Positions 1 to 10,597 are shown, counted from the stretch's first letter. The stretch: 64,000 nucleotides of DNA from Ancistrus triradiatus (GCA_025084515.1 JAJAGP010000094.1:682001-746000); one strand, 5' to 3'. The notes: generated from the sequence alone by a model not told the origin. A program made the numbers and translations.

Positions 1-88
1 AAGCCTCACTGCCTTCGTTCCTTTAAAGGCCACATCAATGAGAAGAACTTTGTGGGTCTGGCCTCCAATGGAGACTATGTAGCATGTG
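1..88 (+). CDS. cop1: cop1 internal exon (WD40 propeller), 5' end outside window
   Basis: Reading from base 1 gives an open peptide that starts KPHCLRSFKGH and ends SNGDYVACG, which I recognise as the late WD40 region of COP1/RFWD2. COP1 is a RING-type E3 ubiquitin ligase that works with DET1-DDB1-CUL4 to mark factors such as c-Jun and ETS proteins for degradation; the propeller binds substrate degrons. The exon ends in codon phase 1 (TGT G) at a canonical GTGAGT donor (89-94). The next coding piece is at 2096, and the order and phases match the known protein. The exon's own 5' boundary lies before the window. The identification is confident from peptide identity; the function is from the family. 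Confidence 0.93.
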
Positions 89-142
89 GTGAGTGACACA
101 AGAGTCACAGAAATAATACACTCCTTTCTGCCCACACTCTTT

Positions 143-147
143 GTGTC

Positions 148-233
<86 letters not shown>
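143..233. repeat. (GT)n(AT)n compound microsatellite
   Basis: About 25 bp of TG repeat run into about 58 bp of TA repeat and a short CA-rich tail, in the cop1 intron. It lies directly before a Tc1 insertion whose TA target sits just downstream. Confidence 0.97.
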
Positions 234-234
<1 letters not shown>

Positions 235-267
235 GCACATAAACACATGCACATAAACACATGCATA

Positions 268-1716
268 CAGCGGGGCAAAAAAGTATTTAGTCAGCCACTG
301 ATTGTGCAATTTCTCCTACTAAGAAAGATGAGAGAGGTCTGTAATTTTCATCATTGCTACACTTCAACTATGAGAAAGAAAATGAGAAAAAAATTCCAGG
401 AAATCACATTGTAGGATTTTTAAAGAATTTAATTGTAAATCATGGTGGAAGTATTTGGTCATCCATAAACAAGCAAGATTGCTGCCTCTCTCAGACCTGT
501 AACTTTTTCTTTAAGAAGCTCTTCTGTCCTCCACTCGTTACCTGTATTAAGTGGCACCTGTTGACCTCGTCCTATCTGTAATAAAGGACACCGTCCAACA
601 GCCTCAAAACAGTCAGATCAGACCCAAATCAACAATGGCCAAGAACCCCAAAGAGCTGTGCGAAGGACACCAGAAGAAAATTAAACCTGCACAGAGCTGG
701 GAAGATGTGAATCTACAATAGCAAAGCAGGTTGGTGTGCATAAATCAACTGTGGAGCAACTGTAAGCAAATGGAAGGAATAACAAGACCTGATAATCTCT
801 TCGATGCTGGGGCTCCCATGGGCAAGATATCACCCATGGGGGTCAAAATGATCATGAGAACGGTGGTGAGCAAAAACTAGACTAAAAGAGGAACTGATGA
901 ATGACCTGCAGAGAGCTGGGGACAACCAGAACAAAAGGCTACCATAAGTAACACATACGCGAGAGGGACTCAGTTCTTGCAGTGCCAGGCGTGGTCCCCC
1001 TGCTTAAGCCAGAGTACATGTCCAGGCCAGGTTGAAGTTTTTGCCAGAGAGCATATGGATGATCAAGAAGCGGATTGGGAGAGAGAATATCTGTGGTCAG
1101 ATGATTGGTAAAAAAATCAACTCGTCGTGTTTGGAAGAAGAGAATGCTGAGTTGCCTCCCAGAAAAAACCATTACCTACTGTGAAGCCTGGGGCTTTGTT
1201 TTTCTGCAAGGGGTACAGGACGACTGTCTTGATAAGGAAGATAGAATGAACGGGGGCAGTAATCGTGAGGATTTTTTAAGCCAAAACCTTCTACGTCAGT
1301 GAGGAGCATGAAGATGGAAAATGTGGCTGGGTCTTCCAGCATGACAGTGGTCCCAAACACACCGTGGGCAAGCAGTCTCCAGACCCTCAACCCCATAGAA
1401 ATTTGTGGAGGAAGTTGATAGTCCTTGTTACCCAAGCGGACACCCCAAAAAATCACTGCTCAGAGGAGATTCTGCATGGAGGAATGGCGCCAAAATACCA
1501 GCTCAGTGTGTGCCAAACTGGTGAAGACTTACAGGAAAACGTTGACCTCGGGTATGCAAACAAAAGGTTATGTTACAAGTATTGAGTGAATTTGTTAATT
1601 GGCCAAATACTTACTTGCACCACAATTTACAAATGAAGTTTCTTTTACAAAATCTACAATGTGGATTTACTGGATTTTTTTTTTTCCTCAATTCTTCTTT
1701 CAGTTGAAATGAATTA
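268..1716 (+). mobile_element. Tc1/mariner element, family A, copy 1 (decayed, right end lost)
   Basis: The left terminal inverted repeat begins after a TA at 266-267 and reads CAGCGGGGCAAAAAAGTATT, matching the ends of the copies at 9.2, 14.7 and 42.3 kb. The transposase is on the + strand and the inner part of the right inverted repeat is visible at about 1600-1716. The outer right end is missing: the sequence runs into G-rich and simple-repeat DNA. It lies in the cop1 intron. It contains many more small insertions and deletions than the other copies. Confidence 0.85.
635..1585 (+). pseudogene. Tc1 transposase remnant, family A copy 1
   Basis: The ATG at 635 begins a peptide starting MAKNPKEL, as in related copies, and the stop at 1583-1585 closes a C-terminus ending KRLCYKY. 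Between them the frame shifts repeatedly. The part that should carry the DD34E catalytic domain is recognisable only in pieces, such as the GVQDD and NPIE-like stretches near 1200-1400, and the NPIE segment itself has lost bases. It cannot make a working enzyme. Typical fish Tc1 transposases are about 340 residues. The damage could be real decay or local base-calling errors, because the neighbouring cop1 exon is damaged in the same way. Confidence 0.8.
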
Positions 1717-1809
1717 AAGGGGGTGCGTGCGGGCGTGCGGCTGCGTGCGTGCGAGATAGATATGAGAGAGTAGAGAGAGAGAGAGAGAGAAGAGAGAGAG
1801 ATAGAGAGA

Positions 1810-1852
<43 letters not shown>

Positions 1853-1870
1853 CACACACCACACACACAC
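1717..1870. repeat. Compound simple repeats (GCGT, GA, TA, CA)
   Basis: A GTGCGTGCG-type stretch, an AG/GA run (about 1760-1808), a TA run (about 1810-1850) and CA repeats follow one another and separate two Tc1 fragments of opposite orientation. Confidence 0.9.
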
Positions 1871-1998
1871 ATGGTACATTTGGCCAATAACAAAAGTTTA
1901 ACTCAAATATTTGTAACATAACATTTGTTTGCAATGACAGCGGTCAAACTGTTCCTTAGTTTTCACCATGTTTGCACAACACTGTAGCTGGTATTTTT
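1871..1998 (-). mobile_element. Tc1 family A fragment, inverted
   Basis: This 128-bp stretch matches the inner end of copies read in the opposite direction (compare 9430-9540): it covers the transposase C-terminus and stop region on the minus strand. It ends in (GATA/TA) repeats. It faces copy 1, so the two form a broken inverted pair around the simple repeats. Confidence 0.75.
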
Positions 1999-2095
1999 AT
2001 ATATATAGATATAGATAGGATGATAGTAGATGTACATAGCAGATGGAGCTTGGTTTTTGTTTGTTTATAAATCTAATCAACACCTGTCCTGACAG

Positions 2096-2252
2096 GAAAG
2101 TGAAAAACAAACTCCTCGATCTATACTACAAGGGGTTATCCAAAAAAATTACGGACCTTCCGTTCGACCACTGTGAAGAGTGTTCTGGACAGGTTAAAAG
2201 GAGATGACAACTAACGAGTTTGTTAGTGCTGTTGTGGCTGCTGCAGGATGGG
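2096..2252 (+). CDS. cop1: cop1 exon with frame-breaking indels
   Basis: After a CAG acceptor (2093-2095) the sequence contains the peptide LYYKGLSK and, in another frame, TNEFVSA, both COP1 WD40 landmarks; the exon ends GAT GGG before a GTAAGG donor at 2253. The flanking phases fit the exons at 1-88 and 3989-4033. The exon is 157 nt, while the family sequence I know calls for about 161, and no single frame stays open: there are at least three small indels and an in-frame stop. Since the exons on both sides are intact, I favour consensus error or a damaged allele over loss of the gene. Confidence 0.8.
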
Positions 2253-2329
2253 GTAAGGTCTGATTTTATTCTAGCTCATTGTTCATAGACTGACCTATGG
2301 TGAGGGAACTTCTGAATTCACAAGGTTAT

Positions 2330-2557
2330 TGAAAATATATATTATAGATATATAGTTATATATATATATGATATATATCTATAATATATATATATATATA
2401 TATGTGTATATATAGATATATATACTATTATAATATATATATATTGTTATGTGTGGTGTGTGATGTCTGGTATATATATCTATATATATATATCTATATA
2501 TATATATATAGATATATAACAAATACATATATATATATACATATATCTATATGGGTG

Positions 2558-2588
<31 letters not shown>

Positions 2589-2775
2589 TTAGAGATTATA
2601 TAGATATATATATAGAAAATGATATATAGTAGACGTATATAGATATATAGATATGTAGGGATGTAGGGGTATATAGATATCTATATATATATATATATCT
2701 AGATATATATATATATATATATATATATAGATATATATATTATAGATAGATATATATATTATATATATATATAGC
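2330..2775. repeat. AT-rich compound microsatellite
   Basis: Interrupted TA, TATAGA and TATATC runs with a GT block (about 2554-2590) fill this intron stretch. Apparent ORFs here, with runs of Tyr and Ile, are repeat artefacts. Confidence 0.93.
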
Positions 2776-3159
2776 TTTATATGACTTCAAATAAGTTAGA
2801 AAATGTGTTTCTGGAATGCTGTGCTCAATAAGATGCATCTTTTTCTCCAAATGCAATAATTCTTCCTTTGAGCATATAGACCTCTTCCTTCTGTATGTTT
2901 AACCTTATGTAGTGTTTGATGCATGCTTCTTAAAAAGTGTTTTTACTGCGCTGCAAAAAGAGTCAAACAAATCATTGTGTAGCTTGTGGCTGAGCATGTG
3001 GCTTAACACGAGCCTGTTGCTGCAGGCCAAATAAATCGAATGCTTTAAAAAAGAACCAAAACTAAACAAACAACTAAGTAACAAGATAATAAATCTTAAC
3101 CTACTTTTGTCTATATGCATATATATGCATGTGCACGCGAGCGTGTGTATACGTGTACA

Positions 3160-3440
3160 CTCGTCCATTAGTTTATTAGGCACACTTCAATGTTTTCTAC
3201 ACTCATTCTCAGTTTTATCAGTTCCACTTACCATATAGAGGCACTTTGTACTTCTGTTGAACTGTAGTCTCTGTTTCTCTACATACTTTTAGTCCCTTTT
3301 ATTCACAGATCAGGTACTATAGGGGTGGTGGATCATTCTCAGAACTTCAGTGACGCTCAAGTGTTGGCGGTGTGTTAGTGTGTGTTGTTGGTATGGGTGG
3401 ATATGAGAGCTGTTCTGCTGGAGTTTTTAAATACCTCTGT
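3160..3440. repeat. Dispersed teleost repeat copy in cop1 intron
   Basis: The stretch with TTTATCAGTTCCACTTACCA, then GGTGGTGGATCATTCTCAG, and ending GGAGTTTTTAAATAC matches a repeat I know as very common in fish genomes. It has no coding capacity. I do not assign a superfamily. The rest of the intron up to 3988 holds only a short GAT repeat near 3655-3675 and AT-rich DNA. Confidence 0.6.
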
Positions 3441-3988
3441 GTCACTGCTTAACAAAGTAACCAAAAGTAAAATGTAGTACATAATAAATACACATTATTT
3501 TAAATATAATTATAACAGCACAGTATTAACAATCCAGCACTACTTTTTTGCTCTCTCACTTGCTTGACTGCTGCTCTCTCACTAAACATTCATACATTTT
3601 ATTGTATTCATCCCCCCACTAGTCATCCTCTTCAAACAAGAATCGTTGTCATTATGATGATGATGATGATAATGATAGTACAGTGCCTACTGATGAAATG
3701 AAAGTGGATGATTGTAGTAGCGTAGAGCATAATGGAATGAGATGCTGCGGGACTTAATGATACTGTGGAAATGGAAAAGATTTGGCATTCAATATAAAAT
3801 GTATATTTTCCATATTTAACTTTTATATCTAAAGTTTTTTTTTTTTGATTGCCTATTGCACAAAGTTAAAATTGCATAATTTGAGTTTGTGTTAGGAAGG
3901 ATTACAATATATATAATAGTGTGCCAGATGTCTTTTCAGCATTCCCTAATGAACCTCCTCTCTTCTCACATCTTCTCTCTATTTGCAG

Positions 3989-4033
3989 GAGTCAAATGTG
4001 CTGATTGCAGCTAACAGTCAAGGAACAATCAAG
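3989..4033 (+). CDS. cop1: cop1 penultimate exon, 15 codons
   Basis: The exon follows a good polypyrimidine tract and TTTGCAG acceptor. It is exactly 15 codons, reads ESNVLIAANSQGTIK, and ends at a GTGTGT donor. This is the last WD40 blade strand of COP1, seen intact and in frame with the preceding D-G codons and with the terminal exon at 6966. The identification is by peptide identity. Confidence 0.95.
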
Positions 4034-4257
4034 GTGTGTTGTTAAACTAAATGTTTTTCCCATTATTAAGTATTTACAAATGTTCTTTGTTTTTGTTCTG
4101 GCCCCAGTTGTGTTGTTATTGTTTGAAATAGAAATAAATTACTTTTGAAGTTCCAAAATTTTTCAAACAGATGCACCGATCAATTGGCTGGTGACTGAAA
4201 TCGGCCGTTTTTCAGCGTGGTTCGCCTAAGAAGTGATCGGCCAATCAGTCTTATATA

Positions 4258-5874
4258 CACACATGGACAAAATTGTTGGTACACCTCAGTTAATGAAAGA
4301 AAAACCCACAATGGTAACAGAAATAACTTTAATCTGACAAAAGTAATAATAAATACAAAGTCTATGAAAATGAACAAATGAAAGTCAGACTTTGCTTTTC
4401 AACCATGCTTCAACAGAATTATTTAAAAAAATAAACTCATGAAACAGGCCTGGACAGAAATAATGGTACCCCTGAAAAATGTGACCAAAGGGAAATCAAG
4501 ATGTGTTCACTAATTAGCATCACAGGTGTTTACAATCTTGTAATCAGTCAGTGGGCCTATATATATGGCTTCAGTTAGTCACTGTGCTGTTTGGTGACAA
4601 GGTGTGTACCACACTCAACATGGACCAGAGGAAGCAAAGGAAAGAGTTGTCTCAGGACATTATAAAGAAAATTATAGACAAGCATGTTAAAGGTAAAGGT
4701 TATAAGACCATCTCCAAGCAGCTTGATGTTCCTGTGACTACAGTTGCATATTATTATTCAGACATTTAAGACCCATGGGACTGTAGCCAACCTCCCTGGA
4801 CGTGGATGCAGGAGGAAAATTGATGACAAATCAAAGAGACAGATAATACGAATGGTAACAAAAGAGCCAAGAAAAACTTCTGAAGAGATTAAAGGTGAAC
4901 TTCAAGCTCAAGGAACATCAGTGTCAGATCGCACCATCCGTCGACGTTTGAGCCAAAGTGGACTTCATGGCAGACGACCAAGGAGGACATCATTGTTGAA
5001 AACAAAATATAAAAAAGCCAGACTGGAATTTGCCAAGCTACATGTTGACAAGCCACAAAGCTTCTGGGAGAATGTCCTATGGACAGATGAGACAAAAATG
5101 GAACATTTTGGCAAAGCACATCAGCTCTATGTTCACAGACGGAAAAATGAAGCATATCAAGAGAACACTGTCTCTACTGTGAAACATGGAGGAGGCTCTG
5201 TTATGTTCTGGGGCTGCTTTGCTGCATCTGGCACAGGGTGTCTTGAACCTGTGCAGGGTACAATGAAGTCTCAAGGCATCAACTAATTCTTGACAGAAAT
5301 GTTCTGCCCAGTGTCAGAAAGCTTGGTCTCAGTCGCAGGTCATGGGTCTTGCAACAGGATAATGACCCAAAATGATCTAAAACCACCCAAGAATGGCTAA
5401 GAGGAAAACACTGGGCTATTCTGAAGTGGCCTTCTATGAGCCCTGACCTAAATCCTATTGAGCATCTTTGGAAGGAGCTGAAACATGCCGTCTGGAAAAG
5501 GCACCCTTCAAACCTGAGACAACTGGAGCAGTTTGCTCATGAGGAGTGGGCCAAAGTACCTGCTGAGAGGTGCAGAAGTCTCACTGACAGATACAGGAAT
5601 CGTTTGATTGCAGTGATTGCTTCAAAAGGTTGTGCAACAAAATATTAAGTTGAGGGTACCATCATTTCTGTCCAGGCCTGTTTCATGAGTTTACTTTTTT
5701 TAATAATTCTGTTGAAGCATGGTTGAAAAGCAATGTCTGACTTTCATTTCTTCATTTTCATAGACTTTGTATTTATTATTACTATTGTCAGATTATTATT
5801 ATAAGTTATTTCTGTTACCGTTGTGGGTTTTTCTTTCATTACCTGAGGGGTACCAACAATTTTGTCCACGTGTG
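4258..5874 (+). mobile_element. Complete Tc1/mariner element, family B
   Basis: Both ends are present and bounded by TA target duplications (4256-4257 and 5875-5876). The left end starts CACACATGGACAAAATTG and the right end is its near-perfect inverse; the inverted repeats extend about 220 bp, with an inner match CATGAAACAGGCCTGGACAG on both sides. The length is 1617 bp, typical for Tc1 of fish. It lies in the last cop1 intron, sense to the gene. The family differs clearly from family A and family C in this window. Confidence 0.95.
4620..5648 (+). pseudogene. Tc1 transposase, family B (frameshifted)
   Basis: The protein begins MDQRKQRKELSQDIIKKI and carries the two helix-turn-helix parts of a Tc1 DNA-binding domain (GKGYKTISKQLDVP, then a GR.RK-like linker GRGCRRK). 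The catalytic domain has the first Asp in WTDETK (about 5085), the glycine-rich KHGGGSVMFWGCF stretch and the Glu in DLNPIEHLWKELK (5445-5480). A frameshift at about 4760, a stop at 5284-5286 and a stop right after DNDPK (near 5370) break it. All three DD34E residues can still be seen, so decay is recent. It would cut and paste DNA at TA sites if intact. Confidence 0.9.
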
Positions 5875-6118
5875 TAACTGATGCAGCACCAGTCACATTT
5901 AACATGTGCCGTGCACGATGGTGACAGTGGCACAAAAACAGCCACACATGAACAGCACAGTGCTTTTACCAACTTTAATTCATCTGCTCGTGGGTTTGTT
6001 TTAGACCAGACATTGCTGATGAGGAGGTATTACATTTCACTTGTGTTTTGAGTGCTACTTAATCAACCAAATAATCTCTCGCTATATAGCGAACTACTAA
6101 TTAGGGTGTACAGATCTA

Positions 6119-6655
6119 CAATGCTGCTTGAACGTTTGTGAACGCTTTATAATTTTCTATGTTTTTGCATGAATATGACCTAAAACAACATCAGATTTTC
6201 ACACAAAGAAGATAGAGGGAACATGGTTATAGAAATGAGACAGAAATATTATACTTGGTCATTTATTTATTGAGGAAAATCCAATATTACATATTAGTGA
6301 GTGGCAAAAGTATGTGAACCTCTAGGATTAGCAGTCAATTTGGAGATGAAATTAGAGTCAGGTGTTTTCAGTCAGTGTGATGATAATCAGGTGTGAGTGA
6401 GCACCCTGTTTTACACCAGGTCACACCAGATACTGAAAGCAAAGGTTCACATACTTTTCCCACTCACTAATATGTAACATTGGATCATTTTCCTCAATAA
6501 ATAAATGAACGAGTATAATATTTTGCCTCATTTGTTTAACTGGGTTCTCTTTGTCTGCTTTTAGGACTTGTGTGAAAATCTGATGTTGTTTTAGGTCATA
6601 TTTATATAGAAATATAGAAAATTCTAAAGGGTTCACAAACTTTCAAGCACCACTG
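6119..6655. mobile_element. Non-autonomous MITE derived from Tc1 family C
   Basis: The ends (CAATGCTGCTTGAACGTTTG on the left, inverse of TTCAAGCACCACTG on the right) match those of the family C elements at 20842-22155 and 63841, and TA lies on both sides (6117-6118, 6656-6657). At 537 bp it has only the long inverted repeats and a short middle; no transposase sequence remains. It would depend on a family C transposase supplied elsewhere. Confidence 0.88.
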
Positions 6656-6709
6656 TAGATATTGCTTACTGTTTACTTGAGTATGTAATACTGAGGTAAA
6701 TGTATGGTA

Positions 6710-6710
<1 letters not shown>

Positions 6711-6754
<44 letters not shown>

Positions 6755-6784
6755 GAGGAATAAGAGGAATAATAATAATATTAT
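6711..6784. repeat. (ATA)n microsatellite
   Basis: About 75 bp of AAT/ATA repeat, broken once by two AGAGGAATA units. Confidence 0.95.
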
Positions 6785-6965
6785 TTACATACATTTACAT
6801 AAGCAATACATACCATGGTTACCTTGCGGTTAATGCACTATTGAGATGTATTTAATGTACTGCAGTATTGTTAATTTCACTGCACTTTTATATATTAATA
6901 GGATGGTGAAATTGACGTGTGTTCTTAGCTTGATGTACTAATATAGATGTTTGTTCATTTTAAAG

Positions 6966-6983
6966 GTGCTTGAGCTGATTTGA
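6966..6983 (+). CDS. cop1: cop1 terminal exon (five residues plus stop)
   Basis: GTG CTT GAG CTG ATT TGA follows a TTTTAAAG acceptor and encodes V-L-E-L-I-stop. Vertebrate COP1 ends in VLELV after the GTIK that closes the previous exon, so this micro-coding exon completes the protein with one conservative change, V to I, at the last residue. It is too short to be found by ORF length; it rests on order, phase and peptide match. The intron before it is about 2.9 kb and carries two transposons. Confidence 0.9.
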   Translation: MLELI

Positions 6984-7320
6984 AGGTCTATGGGATTCAG
7001 TCATCGCATCCTTTTCTCAAACTGTAGCTTGGTTTCACCACCTGGCAGAATCACACCAGAGCACTTAAGCTTGGGTCGAACAGAGTCGAACATCCTTTCC
7101 AGCGGGGTGTCACTGAGCACAATGGAACCGAAATCTTTAGATATTTTATTGACACTGAACTTTGCTCTAATATCAGGGCTGTTTCAGCTGTTTTCATGTG
7201 AGCTGAGGACATTTTCTGGCCTGGGTGGTAGAGGAGTGGCCAGTGCTTCTTTTAAAAGTCTCTTTCGGAATAAAGTGCTTGATTAAAGACATTAATAAAG
7301 AAAGAATGAGTTAAAAGAGA
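6984..7320 (+). other. cop1: cop1 3' UTR with proximal polyadenylation signals
   Basis: The sequence after the stop is less AT-rich than its surroundings, and AATAAA occurs at 7269-7274 and 7294-7299. A second possible end lies at 8116-8121. Transcript data would be needed to choose; the UTR start is fixed by the stop codon. Confidence 0.6.
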
Positions 7321-8115
7321 AACACATGAACCTTTAGTACAGGCAAATGTTAGAGACGTTAGAGCTATATGAGTACAATGCCAAAGCACATGACCAGAAC
7401 ACAATGAAATGCTTTTTGTTGTACAAATAATCAATTGCTACGCCATTCTTTGGAGCCATATAATATCCATATACTGTCTTCATTTGCATTGTTAGTTTAT
7501 CCATAAAACGCATACTTTTAGTCTGACTCTATCCAAAACAAGTACTAGGTGTTCTACAGTTTTTATGTTGGTAAAGCTCGCATCAAGGGACCTTAACTTT
7601 GCTGCCTCTTGAAAATGGGGCAGAATTCCTTGCTTTGAAAGTCATGCACCCAAGAATTAAGCTGGGCTCAGTTTCTAAAGCATTGTAAAGTTACATCATT
7701 TTATTTGGTAGCAAGAACATTTCATGTGATGCTTGCAATACCGTTTAGCAATGGTCTTGTACCATGATGCTTGTAGGAAAACTCGGCCCTGATTTATAAC
7801 TTGAATGTCATCAGTTGCCATGACTTATTTTTTCCCTAACTGTCATATTTGTCACACCTAGGGATTGTTATACTAAGGTGTTATGATGTCACTATGTATT
7901 CTGTTGGGACTATTCAACAATTACCCAAAAACATTGCTGCTCTTTTTATTATTCAATTCTTGTACAAGTATTATTTATTTTTGTAATTTATAGAACCTTT
8001 GTGAACTTCGTACCCAATGGTAGTGTGTAGGTTTTTGGAGCTTGGACCTCTGTTGCACCCCGGTAATTTTGTGTTTGTATACCCATTCTCTGATTTTAAC
8101 CCATTCATATGAATG
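7321..8115. other. Non-coding sequence, possible distal cop1 3' UTR
   Basis: No ORF, transposon or repeat that I recognise. It could be the long form of the cop1 3' UTR or intergenic DNA. Confidence 0.4.
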
Positions 8116-8121
8116 AATAAA
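8116..8121 (+). promoter_or_regulatory. Candidate distal polyadenylation signal
   Basis: AATAAA is followed within 15 bp by a T/GT-rich element (GATTGTCTTTGC), the usual arrangement of a vertebrate poly(A) site. It is the best-formed signal downstream of the cop1 stop. Confidence 0.45.
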
Positions 8122-8179
8122 TGATTGTCTTTGCATTAACATTTTATTTACTTGCTTGGCCAATTCAGTTCACTTAACT

Positions 8180-8196
8180 GGCAGCAGGGGGCGCAA
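8180..8196 (+). promoter_or_regulatory. CTCF-like binding motif
   Basis: GGCAGCAGGGGGCGCAA matches the core of the vertebrate CTCF consensus (CAGCAGGGGGCGC) almost perfectly. It stands alone in AT-rich DNA just past the cop1 3' end, a natural place for an insulator or loop anchor. The binding is inferred. Confidence 0.55.
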
Positions 8197-9232
8197 GGTG
8201 AGAATTAACCTTGTGTGCCACTTGCCATTCTCATTATTATTGCCATGTTTTGTAGTGCGTTCTATAAACATTTAGCAAAATGTCATGCTATCAAACTACC
8301 TGCCCTTAATTATTTTAATTGTTTCTATCCACCAACTAACCTTTAATGTAAAATGTTTGTAAATTACTTTTTACATTTGTGTAAAAAAAAAAAAAAAACC
8401 TAAGCAGATTGACAAAAGGTTAATTAAGAACGGTAAAATTATTTCAGATATTGGTTTTCAGGTATTCAGGTATTTCATTGTATTCAGGTGTTACCATGCT
8501 AGTGGATTTGCTAAAGTCAATGAAGTGAGCTTTCTATACGTTTGCTACACAGTCTTGGTCTGAAGGGCCTCATGGCCAGAAAGTTTCATAATATCCTATT
8601 TTTCTGACTTAAACTCTTGACCTTGAATGACATTTTTTCTCATTTCCTCTCGAGTTGCTCCTTGATTTAGCAGCTCCATTTAAAGATGCATCAGCTCTTG
8701 GGCTTCTAAAGAAGTTGCCTTGATGCATGTCCTTCTTGAGGAAATTCCCTTAGTACCATGCAGCAGGCTTCATAAGAGCTTGACAATAAAAAAGCATAAA
8801 AGGAGGATGAAGACTGTGTAACATCCTGCTGTCTTTCAGCTTCCACAAATGTGTCAAGCAGGCTTTGTGTAGTCTAGTGAAGTTTGTTTACTTGGTGCAT
8901 AAAAGCCTGCCTTTTTTTTTTTTTTCTCTCGTTCACAGCTTTTCAGTTTTGTTCCTTGTTTACCATGGATCATGTGCTGTAACAATGTATGGAATCCTCC
9001 ACATAATGAGAATGTCATTTAATCTAGGTGTCATTACAACTAAATGCGGCATACCAAATACTAGTAATTCTGAAATGTATGAATTTTATTTAAAAAATGA
9101 TTCAACATTTCACTGGAATATTTATGCTGATTATTTGATTTGCAATGAAAACATGATATAAAATTGGAGACAATACAAAACAGAAGGTTTTGCTAGTGAT
9201 CTTGAGTTTTGAGTCCCACTTTTTTTTAAATA
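8197..9232. other. Non-coding sequence, nothing recognised
   Basis: AT-rich DNA with a 15-bp A run at about 8382-8398 and a T run near 8912. I see no gene or known repeat. Confidence 0.5.
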
Positions 9233-9442
9233 CAGTGGGGCAAAAAAGTATTTAGTCAGCCACTGATTGTGTAAGTTCTCCTACTTAGAAAGATGTGAGA
9301 GGTCTGTAATTTTCATCATAGATACACTTCAACTATGAGAGACAAAATGAGAAAAAAAATTCAAGAAAACAAATTGTAGGATTTTTAAAGAATTTAATTG
9401 TAAATTATGATGGAAAATAAGTATTTGGTCAATAACAAAAGT

Positions 9443-10440
9443 TCAATACTTGGTAACATAACCTTTGTTGGCAATGACAGAGGTCAAACGTTTCCTGTAA
9501 ATCTTCACCAGGTTGGCACACACTGTAGCTGGTATTTTGGCCCATTCTTCCATGCAAATCTCCTCTGATGTTTTGGGGCAACATGGACTTTCAACTCCCT
9601 CCACAAATGTTCTATGGGGTTAAGGTCTGGAGACTGGCTAGAACACTCCAGGACCTTGAAATGCATTTTTACGGAGCTACTCTTTCGTTGCCCGAAAGAG
9701 ATCGTTTGTTTGGGATCATTGTCATACTGGAAGACCCAGCCACGTTCCATCTTCAGTGCTCTCACTTGATCTAAGGAGGTTTTGGCTTAAAATGATACAT
9801 GACCCCTGTTCATTCTTCCCTTAACACGAATCAGTCGTCCTGTCCCCTTTGCAGAACAAATCCCCAAAGCATGATGTTTCCACCCCCATGCTTCACAGTA
9901 GGTATGGTGTTCTTGGGATGCAACTCGGCATTCTTCTTCTTCCAAACACGATGAGTTGAGTTTTTACCAAAACGGTCTATTTTGGTTTCATCTGACCACA
10001 GATATTCTCCCAATCTTCTTTTGGATCATCCATATGCTCTCTGGCAAAATTCAGACAGGCCTGGACATGTACTGGCTTAAGCAGGGAGAAACGCTTGGCA
10101 CTGCAGGATCTGAGTCCCTCTCTGTGTAGATCCTGATGGTAGCCTTTGTTACTTTGGTCCCAGCTCTCTGCAGGTCATTCATCAGGTCCCTCCATGTAGT
10201 TCTGGGATTTTTGCTCATCGTTCCCATGATCATTTTGACCCCACGGGATGAGATCTTGCGTGGGGCCCCAGATCGAGAGAGATTATCAATGGTCTTGTAT
10301 GTTTTTCATTTTCTTACAATTGCTCCCACAGTTGATTTATTCACACCAACCTGCTTGCCTATAGATTCACTCTTCCCAGCCTGGTGCAGGTCTACAATTT
10401 TCTTCCTGGTGTCTTTCAACAGCTCTTTGGTCGTGGCTAT
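9443..10440 (-). pseudogene. Tc1 transposase, family A copy 2
   Basis: The reading starts where other copies have ATG, but here the codon is ATA (10438-10440). Pieces follow in different frames: the DNA-binding half, then LWSDETKIDRFGKN with the first catalytic Asp (about 9990), KHGGGNIMLWGF, YDNDPKQT with the second Asp (about 9715) and DLNPIEHLWRELK with the Glu (about 9620). The natural stop is at 9443-9445. All three catalytic residues survive, but the start codon is lost and at least two frameshifts separate the parts, so no enzyme is expected. Confidence 0.88.
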
Positions 10441-10597
10441 ATTTGAGTTTGGACTCTGACTGTTTGAGGCTGTGGACAGGTGTCTTTTATACAGGTAACG
10501 AGGTCAAACAGGTGCCATCAATACAGGTAACGAGTGGAGGACAGAAGAGCTTCTTGAAGAAGTTACAGGGCTGTGAGAGCCAGAAATCTTGCTTGTT

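Noticed and set aside
2402..2629. 75-codon ORF rich in Tyr and Ile
   Set aside because: It is a pure product of TA and GT repeats.
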